Source of the DNA: an uncultured Lachnospiraceae bacterium
GTDB taxonomy: Bacteria > Bacillota > Clostridia > Lachnospirales > Lachnospiraceae
DNA length: 8,980 bases
Assembly: GCA_937877165.1 (NCBI GenBank)
Contig: CALEFO010000095.1
Location: 1 to 8,980, forward strand
Reading direction: 5' to 3'
Program-made: the position numbers and the translations under genes
Part shown: piece by piece, positions 1-6,810 of the stretch
Numbering within the stretch: position 1 is the stretch's first letter
How the letters are laid out: each line of letters opens with the position of its first letter
The notes under the pieces: model-generated
Seen by the model: only the letters and a program-made list of their open reading frames with translations
What the model was told of the DNA's origin: nothing
The model's database searches: none

Positions 1-383
1 TCCTTCATATAGGTATAGTTGCAGATCATCATATCCGGGCACTGCTCCGCTCCGGAAAATTCCTGGAGCTTATCCAGAACCTTCAGAAAAGCACCCTTGT
101 CCAGCCAGTCGTCACTGTCCACAACCTTGTAATAAAGTCCGCTCGCAAGGTCCATGCCGACATTGACACCGGAGCCATGCCCGCCGTTCGGCTTGTGGAT
201 GGCACGGCAGATTCCCGGGTACTCCTTCTCGTAGCGGTCCGCGATCTCTCCCGTCCGGTCCTTGGAGCCATCGTCCACGATCAGAATTTCCACACGGTCG
301 CCGCCGACCAGAAGAGACTCCAGGCACCGTTCCATATAGTCCTGGGAATTGTAGCAGGGCACACAAATACTCAGCAGTTTCAT
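1..383 (-). CDS. Family 2 glycosyltransferase, N-terminal part (runs off the left edge)
   Basis: The gene reads leftward from ATG at 383 and stays open to base 1, so 127 residues are visible and the C-terminus is missing. The N-terminus begins MKLLSICVPCYNS, the usual first strand of a GT-A fold. DDGS at residues 37-40 is the nucleotide-sugar binding signature, and DSDDW at 89-93 holds the metal-binding DxD-type acidic residues. GT2 enzymes transfer a sugar from a nucleotide sugar at the inner face of the membrane, here probably for a surface glycan; acceptor and sugar cannot be told. An AAAGGA ribosome site at 392-397 lies 8 bases before the start. It follows the DUF1653 gene by about 110 bases and probably belongs to the same transcript or to a further glycan block beyond the window. 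The family call is firm; the specific role is unknown. Confidence 0.93.
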   Translation of the reverse strand, partial: MKLLSICVPCYNSQDYMERCLESLLVGGDRVEILIVDDGSKDRTGEIADRYEKEYPGICRAIHKPNGGHGSGVNVGMDLASGLYYKVVDSDDWLDKGAFLKVLDKLQEFSGAEQCPDMMICNYTYMK

Positions 384-436
384 TCAGCTTGTCCTTTTCC
401 TTCCTTGATCCGTCTCCGGTTCCATTTGCCCGGATA

Positions 437-484
437 CTGCCCTGCGGCAGCCGGTTTCTCTGTTATTCCTGCCTCGCTGAGGCA
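437..484 (-). repeat. Two small inverted repeats between the DUF1653 gene and the glycosyltransferase gene
   Basis: The 109-base gap 384-492 contains two perfect short hairpins. TGCCTC-GCT-GAGGCA at 470-484 has a 6 bp stem and 3-base loop, and begins 8 bases past the stop of the DUF1653 gene. CTGCC-CTGC-GGCAG at 437-450 has a 5 bp stem and 4-base loop. Neither is followed by a run of T on either strand, so they are not classical intrinsic terminators. They could slow polymerase, protect the upstream mRNA end, or be chance. No promoter with two good hexamers was seen in this gap. Confidence 0.4.
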
Positions 485-492
485 AAACCCTA

Positions 493-1092
493 TCATCCCC
501 GGAGCCTTCCGCGCTCCAGCTCGTACTTCTCAATGGTCACCAGACAGTCGCGAAGGTCCTCATAGCGGGACGCCGTAGGCCCAGGTCCCACCTCGACCCC
601 GCAGCAAAGCGCCATGGTATCAATCATCTCGTCCGTCACATGGCCGCGCATCTCATCCAGCGCCGTCAGCTTGTCCTCGGTTGTTCGCGCATCCAGAAAG
701 GCCTCCAGAAGCGGATCCAGCACGGCCGTCTCTTCCTCCTCCGGACCTTTCTCTTCACTGCCGTCTTCTGAGGGCTCTTCCTGTCCCAGGGAATCGGCAC
801 AATCGGAATTTCTGTCCTCCCGCGCGTCCTCTGCATGCTGCTCCGCAGACTCTTCCTCCTCCGGTACGATTCGCTCAAAGCGATAGCGCTGCACCGCATC
901 CGGGTACTTCTCCCGGTCCACCTCGGAAAGAAAGCTCTCCAGGCTCCTTGCGTAGACCTTTCCGTCCCCGTACAGGGCCTGATAGATCACCAGCTGCTCC
1001 CCGGTGTCTTCCTTCTCTGCCATGGTGATGATCTGATAGCGCTGTCCCTTGAAATGCCGGTAACGCTCCATTGGTTTTGGTGTTCTGCTCAT
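493..1092 (-). CDS. DUF1653 domain protein with acidic linker and helical C-terminal domain
   Basis: The protein has 199 residues from ATG at 1092. This start is preferred over an upstream in-frame ATG at 1116 because GGGGGA at 1098-1103 sits 5 bases before it and the conserved domain starts immediately. Residues about 8-74 form a DUF1653 domain (MERYRHFKG, then VIYQALYGDGKVYARSLESF, where the family has Y-H-F-K-G and V-Y-Q-x-L-Y-G). DUF1653 alone is about 70 residues and its function is not established. Residues about 75-123 are a linker extremely rich in Glu and Asp. Residues about 124-199 look helical (DPLLEAFLDARTTEDKL, then RYEDLRDCLVTIEKYE). No signal peptide or membrane segment is seen, so it is probably cytoplasmic. 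The gene starts 66 bases after the holA stop and is likely cotranscribed with it. The domain call is good; the function is unknown. Confidence 0.88.
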   Translation of the reverse strand: MSRTPKPMERYRHFKGQRYQIITMAEKEDTGEQLVIYQALYGDGKVYARSLESFLSEVDREKYPDAVQRYRFERIVPEEEESAEQHAEDAREDRNSDCADSLGQEEPSEDGSEEKGPEEEETAVLDPLLEAFLDARTTEDKLTALDEMRGHVTDEMIDTMALCCGVEVGPGPTASRYEDLRDCLVTIEKYELERGRLRG

Positions 1093-1158
1093 TTTTATCC
1101 CCCGCTGCATCAGCACCGATGCTGCCGTTTGAAAGTGACAGATCTATCGATGTTCCCT

Positions 1159-2208
1159 TCAAACCTTCCTGTCTGCACGCCCCGGGATACCGGAGCAGAG
1201 AACAATCAGCTTCTCTACTGCCAGCTCCGGCGAAATCTTCCCGTTTTTATAGTCAAAATCCGCCTGCATGCAGGCTTCTACATACTTTTCCAGCAAGCCC
1301 GGTGGGTACCCGCGAAGGAGCGGCCTTAGCTTGTTCGAGAGCACCCACGGATTGATTTTCAGCTCCGCGGCTGCCTCCTTTTCTCCCATCCGCACAAGAA
1401 GCTCCTGCACCTGCAGAAGCTGCCTGTACTGGCGCAGCATCAGGGACAGAATTACCTGCGGAGGCGTCTGAAGCTTCACCAGGTCCATGTAAATCATAAG
1501 TGCCTGATCGCGCTTCCCCTCCGCAATGGCGCTGATCATGTCGAAAATCCGGTCCTTCAAAACCGGCGTGCACACCGCCCGGATGTCCTCGGGCCGCACC
1601 TCCTCCTGACCGAGACAGTAGGAAGAGAGCTTTTCCTCCTCGGAGCGGATCGCCAGCATATCTGTGCCCGCGTATTCCAGAAACAGATTCAATGTGCTGT
1701 TTGCAATCCGCAGTCCGTCCCGCGAGAAAAGTCCCGCCGTCCACTCCCGGAGCTGCCGCTCATCCGGCGTGTCGCACCGCATGACGTAACCGTTTTTGGC
1801 GATCGCCTTATACAGCTTATACGTGGCATTGGGAGCAATTTCCTCGAAAATCAGATGCGTGGTCTTCGGCATTTCTGTGAGGAATTCGCAGAGCTTCTCT
1901 GGCTCCTCGCCCGCCTTTTTCAGAAAATCCGTATCCTCCAGCGTAATCACGCGCCGCTCGGCAAAAAAAGGGAGGGTTTCAGCCATTTCGATGACCTGCG
2001 ATGCGCGGATGTCCGGTCCCTTTAAAAGGGTGCTGTTCATGGCATCCCCGTCTCCCAAAATCGCAGCCTGCAGCTTTCTCACATTCTGCGTTCTTAAAAA
2101 GTCCTGTTCCCCGCAGACCAGATAAACCGGCTTAAAATCCTGTTCCCGGATCTGGCGGTCAAGCTCCGCCTCATATTCTCTGTATGGAGTCTGTACCTTC
2201 TTCGGCAT
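1159..2208 (-). CDS. holA: DNA polymerase III delta subunit (clamp loader)
   Basis: The protein has 349 residues, matching the usual 330-350 of HolA/YqeN. Delta is the subunit of the clamp loader that opens the sliding beta clamp during DNA replication. The N-terminal domain shows FKPVYLVCGEQDFL (about residues 25-38), the degenerate nucleotide-binding start of the family. The middle has THLIFEEIAPNATYKLYKAI (117-136) and GTDMLAIRSEEEKLSSY (181-197). The C-terminal collar shows IFDMISAIAEGKRDQAL (221-237), LMLRQYRQLLQVQELL (256-271) and WVLSNKLRPLL (288-298). ATG at 2208 is chosen because GGAGG precedes it and a promoter lies just upstream. A GTG at 2253 would extend it by 15 residues but would overlap that promoter. 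In many Firmicutes holA lies beside comEC and rpsT; here its neighbours are an acyltransferase and a DUF1653 gene. Confidence 0.95.
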   Translation of the reverse strand: MPKKVQTPYREYEAELDRQIREQDFKPVYLVCGEQDFLRTQNVRKLQAAILGDGDAMNSTLLKGPDIRASQVIEMAETLPFFAERRVITLEDTDFLKKAGEEPEKLCEFLTEMPKTTHLIFEEIAPNATYKLYKAIAKNGYVMRCDTPDERQLREWTAGLFSRDGLRIANSTLNLFLEYAGTDMLAIRSEEEKLSSYCLGQEEVRPEDIRAVCTPVLKDRIFDMISAIAEGKRDQALMIYMDLVKLQTPPQVILSLMLRQYRQLLQVQELLVRMGEKEAAAELKINPWVLSNKLRPLLRGYPPGLLEKYVEACMQADFDYKNGKISPELAVEKLIVLCSGIPGRADRKV

Positions 2209-2219
2209 AAAGCACTGCG

Positions 2220-2224
2220 CCTCC
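2220..2224 (-). promoter_or_regulatory. Ribosome binding site deciding the holA start
   Basis: GGAGG on the minus strand lies 11 bases before the ATG at 2208. The spacing is a little long, but no nearer in-frame start exists. It supports the 349-residue form of HolA over the GTG start at 2253, which lacks a comparable site at good spacing. Confidence 0.6.
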
Positions 2225-2243
2225 GCATCACTGCAACGCATCC

Positions 2244-2252
2244 AGTATACCA
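2244..2252 (-). promoter_or_regulatory. Extended -10 promoter for holA
   Basis: Reading leftward, 2252-2244 gives TGGTATACT, an extended -10 element (TGn followed by TATACT, five of six matches to TATAAT). No good -35 hexamer is seen 16-18 bases upstream, which extended -10 promoters can tolerate. Transcription would start near 2237, giving a leader of about 29 bases that contains the GGAGG site. The element lies in the 85-base gap after the acyltransferase gene, so holA and the genes after it could be expressed independently of the glycan operon. This is prediction from pattern only. Confidence 0.5.
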
Positions 2253-2293
2253 CACCTTCCGGCTCCCACGCGCCTGGTCTTGGCTGTGACCGG

Positions 2294-3418
2294 CTACCGG
2301 GATGTCTTTACCAGAAGCCGCTTCAGCTTTTCCCCGGGCTTTTTCTCTCTCCAGATTTCTGCAAGTCCCATCACAAGAAAGCCGTTGAGGAAGGCAAGCA
2401 CCAGATAGGCCGCCATCCGGGTCTTCCCTGCATAGGCTTCTTCCGGAAGAATCTCCCCTATATGCTGGGCAAAATACAGGTGTCCCAGATACAGCGACAG
2501 GCTGTACTTCCCGAGGAACCCGGAAAGCCGGTGCAGGAACTCACTTTTCCCCAACGCCTTCTCCAGACCAAAGCCCGAGAAGGAGAGCAGAATCAGTACC
2601 AGCAGAAGGAACATATAGAAATAGTCATACCTCGTCGGCTTCTGCACGGCCATATACCGGATGACCAGGGCAAGGCACACCAGCTGAAGCGTTGCAGCGA
2701 GAGCATTTCCAAGCCTTGTCAGCCCGTTTGGAGTCTCCCGCTTCATTTTCCGGACCGCCATGCATATGACGACGCCCGTGCAAAGGCCGGCGAGCGCCCG
2801 GATCAGTCCCTTGTAGGCAAATCCCAGCCAGACAGCCGGGTCGCGCGGATGCCCCTCCGTCCGGCACAGATACCCATACAGGAAAAGTGCAGCAAGCGGG
2901 CAGACAAGGTGCGTCATAGCATCCTTCTTCTTCCGAAGAAGCGGATACAGAACTGCCATGCCAAGGATCATCGCCGACAGATACCACATGGCTCCGTCGA
3001 TGCCGTGCGTGAACAGCCCGCTCATTTTCACCAGCGAAAGCTCCCAGAAGTCATCCTCGAAGGCCTTCAGGAACTGATGCAGACTCAGCCTCCTCACGAT
3101 CCCGATGAAGAAGAAGCCGATCCACCACGCCGTCAGAAACTCCGGAAGAAAGCCGTGAATTTTGTGCATCAGGAAGTGAAAGGTTTCCGTACCGATCCCG
3201 TCCTGCCCCGCATTCGCCATACAGCTCTTTTCCGCCTTCTCCACGCTGGCAAGCAGCAGATACCCAGAGACGAAAAAGAAAAACTCGACGGCCAGTGAGC
3301 CGCCGAGAAAATAGCAGTGTTCGTCCCCAAGCACATACCGGGAATGATGTAAAACCACAATTACCGAGAACAGAAACCTTTGAAAATCGATGGTTACGTT
3401 TCTGGAAGTTCTGCTCAT
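2294..3418 (-). CDS. Membrane acyltransferase, family 3 (probable glycan O-acyltransferase)
   Basis: The protein has 374 residues from ATG at 3418. The opening RNVTIDFQRFLFSVIVVLHHSRY (residues 6-28 region) matches the start of Acyl_transf_3 proteins, with the likely catalytic His in the HH at 24-25 in the first membrane helix. FFFFVSGYLL (46-55) is the conserved F-x-S-G-Y/F signature. MWYLSAMILGMAVLYPLL (144-161) and LGKYSLSLYLGHLYFAQ (302-318) are further family hallmarks, and about ten hydrophobic helices are visible. Such enzymes move acetyl or other acyl groups onto sugars of teichoic acids, capsules or lipids at the membrane. The neighbouring glycerophosphotransferase suggests a surface polymer as target. 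An upstream in-frame ATG at 3493 would overlap the previous gene and lacks a ribosome site, so 3418 is preferred; its own GAGGA-like site is weak and about 13 bases away. Confidence 0.9.
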   Translation of the reverse strand: MSRTSRNVTIDFQRFLFSVIVVLHHSRYVLGDEHCYFLGGSLAVEFFFFVSGYLLLASVEKAEKSCMANAGQDGIGTETFHFLMHKIHGFLPEFLTAWWIGFFFIGIVRRLSLHQFLKAFEDDFWELSLVKMSGLFTHGIDGAMWYLSAMILGMAVLYPLLRKKKDAMTHLVCPLAALFLYGYLCRTEGHPRDPAVWLGFAYKGLIRALAGLCTGVVICMAVRKMKRETPNGLTRLGNALAATLQLVCLALVIRYMAVQKPTRYDYFYMFLLLVLILLSFSGFGLEKALGKSEFLHRLSGFLGKYSLSLYLGHLYFAQHIGEILPEEAYAGKTRMAAYLVLAFLNGFLVMGLAEIWREKKPGEKLKRLLVKTSR

Positions 3419-3480
3419 ATTTTCTGTTTTTCCTCTTTTTATGTAATGATTCCGTCGTGAGGAGAAATCCGTGAAGGCAG

Positions 3481-4980
3481 TTACCGGATCCATTCCAGAA
3501 CCTGATCTGCAATCCGCACGGATGCATTGCCGTCATCCATGCAGCCCTTGTCAGAGAGGAACTGTGTCACGCGCTTCTGGAACTTCTCCTCATCAAAGGC
3601 CAGAATCGACTCCTCCAGCTCGTCCGAATCCGTAGAAACCGGGAACGGCGTATCCTCCAGACGGAAGTAGAACCCCCGCTCGTTGTCGTACTTTGCACGG
3701 TCCATTGCAAACAGGAAGCCCGGCCTTCGCAGAAGGACATAATCGTAAATCCACGAGGAATAGTCTGTGATGCCGCAGTCCGTAAAGGCAAGAAGGGACT
3801 GCATATCCGGATACTGTGTCACGTCGATGACATCCCCCGAGCGCACAGTGTTCTTCTTCGCCTCATTCTTCTTGTCATTGTCATGGTAGCGAAGGAGCAG
3901 CTTCCAGTCACCGCCGAAGCGCTTCTCCAGCGCATGTACGGTCTGCTCCGCATCCAGATCGTAAACCGCGAAATTGTGGTCGTCCCGGAAGGTCGGCGCA
4001 TACAGGGCAAACTTCGTGTCCTCCGGAAGGCTATTCGCCTCGCAAAAGCGGCGCTTCAGGTAGCTGCGCACGTTCTCCGACTGAGGGAAGAAAATATCGT
4101 TTCTCGCGTGTCCGTACTTCAGAATCGGCGTTTTCTTCCAGAAGGTCTCCCGGAACACACCGTCCTCAAAGGCCGAATTGGAAATAATCTTTGTGGTGAG
4201 TCTTCCGGTTCGTTCCGCCGCAATCGGCCAGGTCACATTCGTATTGTAATGAGCAGGGTCAAACCGCTTGATGCCAAGGGACCCGTGCCAGGTCTGCACG
4301 ACGAGCTGGTCCTTCCGCACGGGGAACGGATAGAACTTATCCCCAAGAAGCGAGTTGGTGAACAGAATCTTCGAAGAAGCCGCCGCCTCGAAGTACTCAT
4401 ACGTGTTGGTCTTTATGAAGTGGACATGCTGTTCAATGAAGGCCTCCACCTTCCGGATCTCCTGTGCCGCGAGAATTTCCTCCCGGGAAGGCGCCTCCCC
4501 GGTGCTTCCTGCCCCCTTCGTGCCCTTTTGACCTGCAGCTGCCTGATTGGGTCCCTTTTCCATTTCCAGGCTCCAGTCCTCCAGCTTCTTCCCGCATACG
4601 CGGTGCCCGCCGGAAAGCCGCAGGACCGTCTCATTCACCACATGATCCTTCGCGACAATCTCTGCCGCATCCAGGCGCGTTGTAAGCGGATTGGTGACAC
4701 TCCACCAGATTTCCACCGGTGCCTGCCTGCGGATCAGCTCATCGCTGATATACTTCAGGTTGCAGCCGACCGAATGGGAAAACGGGAAAAACATCACCTG
4801 ATTCTTCTTCGTTTCCGTGTGCCGCCATAACACACAGCGGCAGCCGTATCCGATTTTCCGGTCCAGCCAGGTGAAAAACTGCTTGAAGCAGTTTCCGATT
4901 CTCTTGAAAAATTTACCCTCAACCATCACCGGCCCGAGGCGTCTGAATTTCTTGCGTAACACGTGTCCGATTGCGCTCAT
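3481..4980 (-). CDS. CDP-glycerol/CDP-ribitol glycerophosphotransferase, TagB/TagF type
   Basis: The protein has 499 residues and belongs to the Glyphos_transf family, which primes or polymerises teichoic acid by transferring glycerol- or ribitol-phosphate from a CDP-alditol at the inner membrane face. The GT-B-like catalytic part shows VVQTWHGSLGIKRFD (227-241), YAPTFRDD (327-334), LLLRYHDN (361-368) and TDYSSWIYDY (405-414). H232 and H366 correspond to the two conserved catalytic-region histidines of the family. At 290-294 the protein has GHARND where the family usually has G-x-P-R-N-D. Residues about 141-165 form a low-complexity Gly/Ala/Lys insert. The N-terminus is basic with no membrane span, consistent with peripheral attachment. 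The start has AGGAGG at 4995-5000 but 14 bases away, which is long. Whether it uses CDP-glycerol or CDP-ribitol cannot be read from the sequence; the cytidylyltransferase next door favours ribitol. Confidence 0.93.
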   Translation of the reverse strand: MSAIGHVLRKKFRRLGPVMVEGKFFKRIGNCFKQFFTWLDRKIGYGCRCVLWRHTETKKNQVMFFPFSHSVGCNLKYISDELIRRQAPVEIWWSVTNPLTTRLDAAEIVAKDHVVNETVLRLSGGHRVCGKKLEDWSLEMEKGPNQAAAGQKGTKGAGSTGEAPSREEILAAQEIRKVEAFIEQHVHFIKTNTYEYFEAAASSKILFTNSLLGDKFYPFPVRKDQLVVQTWHGSLGIKRFDPAHYNTNVTWPIAAERTGRLTTKIISNSAFEDGVFRETFWKKTPILKYGHARNDIFFPQSENVRSYLKRRFCEANSLPEDTKFALYAPTFRDDHNFAVYDLDAEQTVHALEKRFGGDWKLLLRYHDNDKKNEAKKNTVRSGDVIDVTQYPDMQSLLAFTDCGITDYSSWIYDYVLLRRPGFLFAMDRAKYDNERGFYFRLEDTPFPVSTDSDELEESILAFDEEKFQKRVTQFLSDKGCMDDGNASVRIADQVLEWIR

Positions 4981-5016
4981 GTAATACTGCTGTTCCTCCT
5001 AAGATATGATAATCAT

Positions 5017-5030
5017 TCAGCACATGCTGA
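5017..5030 (-). repeat. Short dyad upstream of the TagF-like gene
   Basis: TCAGCA-CA-TGCTGA is a perfect 6 bp inverted repeat with a 2-base centre, inside the 70-base gap between the cytidylyltransferase stop and the TagF-like start. It is not followed by a T run, so it is not an intrinsic terminator. It may be a weak hairpin or a protein site. The rest of the gap holds only the AGGAGG ribosome site at 4995-5000. Confidence 0.3.
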
Positions 5031-5050
5031 TTTCAATCGTGAACGGACCA

Positions 5051-5785
5051 CTATAGCCCGAAGGCGTTCGAGTTCTCCTTCGCGGTCACGATCGCCTTGA
5101 AGATGTAGTAGTCGATCGGGGTCGTGATCTTGATGTTCTCTGTTCTGCCCTCCACGGCATACAGCTTGTGTCCATAGTGGCGCATCAGGCTCGCGGAATC
5201 GATAAAATCCGACCTTCCCTCGCGCCGCGCTCTCTCATGGGCGTCCAGAAGATCCTGAATGAAGAAGCACTGCGGGGCCTTGGCGACCTGGCACACCGAA
5301 CGGTCCATAATGTTGCCGACCTCACCGTTCTTCGATTCCGTGATGATCGTCTCCGTCGCCGGCGTCACTGTAATCGCAGAGCCGTGCTCCCGGACGCACC
5401 GGATGGCCTTTGTGATCGTCTCGGGATCCACAAGGGGCCGCACGCCGTCATGCACGAGCACCACGGAATTGCCCGGGAACAGCTCGTCGATCTTGCATAG
5501 ACCGTGATAAATGGACTCCTGACCGGTCTCACCGCCCGGAACGATCGCCTGCACCTTCGTGATGTGGAACTTGTTGCACAGCTTCCACATCTTCGGAATG
5601 TACTCCCGAAGGCAGGAAATCACGATTCCGTCAATGTCCTCGTTGTTCTCGAACTTCTCAATTGTATAGATGATGATGGGCTTTCCGTAGAGCTCCAGAA
5701 ACTGCTTGGGAACGCCCCGCGTATTCATCCGTTTGCCCGTTCCGCCCGCGAAAATCAGCGCAACATTCATTTCTCTCATACTCAT
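5051..5785 (-). CDS. IspD/TarI-family cytidylyltransferase (probable alditol-phosphate cytidylyltransferase)
   Basis: The protein has 244 residues, the normal size for IspD and TarI. These enzymes join CTP to a sugar-alcohol phosphate: MEP in isoprenoid synthesis (IspD) or ribitol-5-phosphate for teichoic acid (TarI). Visible motifs are IFAGGTGKRM (11-20) and PKQ (26-28) for CTP binding, VHDGVRP (111-117), APQCF (170-174), DSASL (196-200) and ENIKITTPIDYYIFKAI (216-232). R19, K27, D113, R116 and K219 fit the conserved catalytic and binding positions. The neighbours, LicD upstream and a TagF-like transferase downstream, argue for a TarI-like role making CDP-ribitol or a related CDP-alditol rather than isoprenoid synthesis. 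No TarJ reductase is in the window. ATG at 5785 has AGAGG 10 bases upstream; ATGs at residues 3 and 6 are alternatives. The family is sure, the substrate is inferred. Confidence 0.9.
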   Translation of the reverse strand: MSMREMNVALIFAGGTGKRMNTRGVPKQFLELYGKPIIIYTIEKFENNEDIDGIVISCLREYIPKMWKLCNKFHITKVQAIVPGGETGQESIYHGLCKIDELFPGNSVVLVHDGVRPLVDPETITKAIRCVREHGSAITVTPATETIITESKNGEVGNIMDRSVCQVAKAPQCFFIQDLLDAHERARREGRSDFIDSASLMRHYGHKLYAVEGRTENIKITTPIDYYIFKAIVTAKENSNAFGL

Positions 5786-5886
5786 CTTGTCTCAACCTCT
5801 TGCAGCCTGTTCCGGCATTCCGAAAAATCCGCTGCCAAATCCGCCTCCGATGCAGGATTCTTACAGAAGCTGCCTTCCTGCGGTCA

Positions 5887-6810
5887 TCACGACTTCAATT
5901 GAAACGGTGCAAAGAAAATGTGCTTCTCCCGCTTGTCCTCGCCCGGAATCTCCATGTAGCTTCCGTACAGCCGCGTCAGATAAGCGTCATAATCTGCAGG
6001 AACCGGGTACTGCCTCTTTTCATACGCCATCGGCACACCGGGAAGGATCTGCTTTCTCTCATACAGCTCCCGGAAAAAATGTCCGCGCCCGGACGGCATC
6101 GTCACATACCGGGACTTTGGATTCCGGCAGCGCCCGTACACGCGGTCGCACCGCCTGGTCCAGCCATCCAGCGAACGCCAGCCCATAAGAAAGCCCAGCG
6201 CGATCTTGATCCGGAACACCCTGCGGTAGTGCTGCCTCTCTTCCGGATCCTCAATCGAATCCACGAGGCGAAGCAGGTCCCTGCGATCCCTTTTAAACTT
6301 CGCACAGGACTGTGCAAAGCCCGCCGCCATGCAGTCCAGTCCGTGGAGCTTGCGAAGAAGCGCGTTGTCATAGGTGCTCTCAATCGGGAAAATATCCAGG
6401 AACGCACCGCACTCCTTGTTGCGAAAATCCTCCCGGGTCTTCACCGAGGTGCCCTTCAGAAGAATCCGCGACAATGTCAGACCATACCCGTCTGTTGCCT
6501 TCGGCGTGTGCACCCAGTAGCGGTCTCCGTATTCTTCCGCGAAGAAAACAACGAACTGCTCGAGGTCCTCCCGCGGCATGTTGACATCCACATCGTCGTC
6601 CCATGGAATAAAGCCGTGGTGCCGGACTGCGCCGAGGCATGAGCCGCCGCCGAGGACGAAGGAAAGGCCGTGTTTTCTGCAGCACTGTGCGAGATCCTCC
6701 AGCATTCCGTTCAAAGTTCTCTGAAGATCCCGGAGCTGTTCCTCCGTCAGCGTAAGCGCCTCATCCGAGCGGATTTTCTTGAACGCATCTACCGTCGATA
6801 AGCCGCCCAT
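5887..6810 (-). CDS. LicD/fukutin-family phosphotransferase
   Basis: The protein has 307 residues. LicD proteins move phosphocholine or a phospho-alditol from a CDP-activated donor onto glycans; relatives include eukaryotic fukutin and FKRP. The signature is clear: GGGSCLGAVRHHGFIPWDD (54-72) followed by DVDV and MPR (73-80), giving the acidic residues that hold metal and nucleotide. FLDIFPIE (137-144) and YLTRLYGSYMEIP (277-289) are also typical. No membrane segment is needed for this family, so a cytoplasmic, membrane-associated role is expected. ATG at 6810 shares its A with the stop of the upstream DUF4422 gene (TGATG), and GAGG at 6818-6821 is 7 bases away, so the two are probably translationally coupled; a GTG at 6813 is less likely. 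The next gene downstream encodes an IspD/TarI cytidylyltransferase, a likely source of its CDP donor. No choline kinase or LicC is seen, so phosphocholine is not specially favoured. Confidence 0.93.
   Translation of the reverse strand: MGGLSTVDAFKKIRSDEALTLTEEQLRDLQRTLNGMLEDLAQCCRKHGLSFVLGGGSCLGAVRHHGFIPWDDDVDVNMPREDLEQFVVFFAEEYGDRYWVHTPKATDGYGLTLSRILLKGTSVKTREDFRNKECGAFLDIFPIESTYDNALLRKLHGLDCMAAGFAQSCAKFKRDRRDLLRLVDSIEDPEERQHYRRVFRIKIALGFLMGWRSLDGWTRRCDRVYGRCRNPKSRYVTMPSGRGHFFRELYERKQILPGVPMAYEKRQYPVPADYDAYLTRLYGSYMEIPGEDKREKHIFFAPFQLKS

Noticed and set aside
1127..1164. Inverted repeat GTTTGAA / TTCAAAC (arms 1158-1164 and 1127-1133) spanning the holA stop codon.
   Set aside because: Only 7 bp of mostly A/T pairs with a 24-base loop and no T run after it; easily chance and not a terminator.
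2462..3298. Long open frame of 278 codons on the plus strand opposite the acyltransferase gene.
   Set aside because: Its translation is rich in Arg, Gln, Pro and His with no recognisable domain, and the minus strand encodes a clear Acyl_transf_3 protein; it is an antisense shadow in GC-rich DNA.
3419..3480. AT-rich stretch before the acyltransferase gene as a possible promoter (TACATA).
   Set aside because: No acceptable -35 hexamer or extended -10 at the right distance; it is more likely just an operon spacer.
3883..4830. Plus-strand open frame of 315 codons opposite the TagF-like gene, and similar ones at 5800-6642 and 6831-7712.
   Set aside because: All lie antisense to well-identified genes, have no family-like motifs and no convincing ribosome site.
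5006..5036. Possible promoter upstream of the TagF-like gene: TTGAAA (5031-5036) and TATCAT (5006-5011), 19-base spacer, with the dyad 5017-5030 between them, like a MerR-type operator.
   Set aside because: The transcript would start near 4999, inside the AGGAGG ribosome site at 4995-5000, so it could not make a well-translated message. The 19-base spacing is also poor for ordinary sigma factor use.
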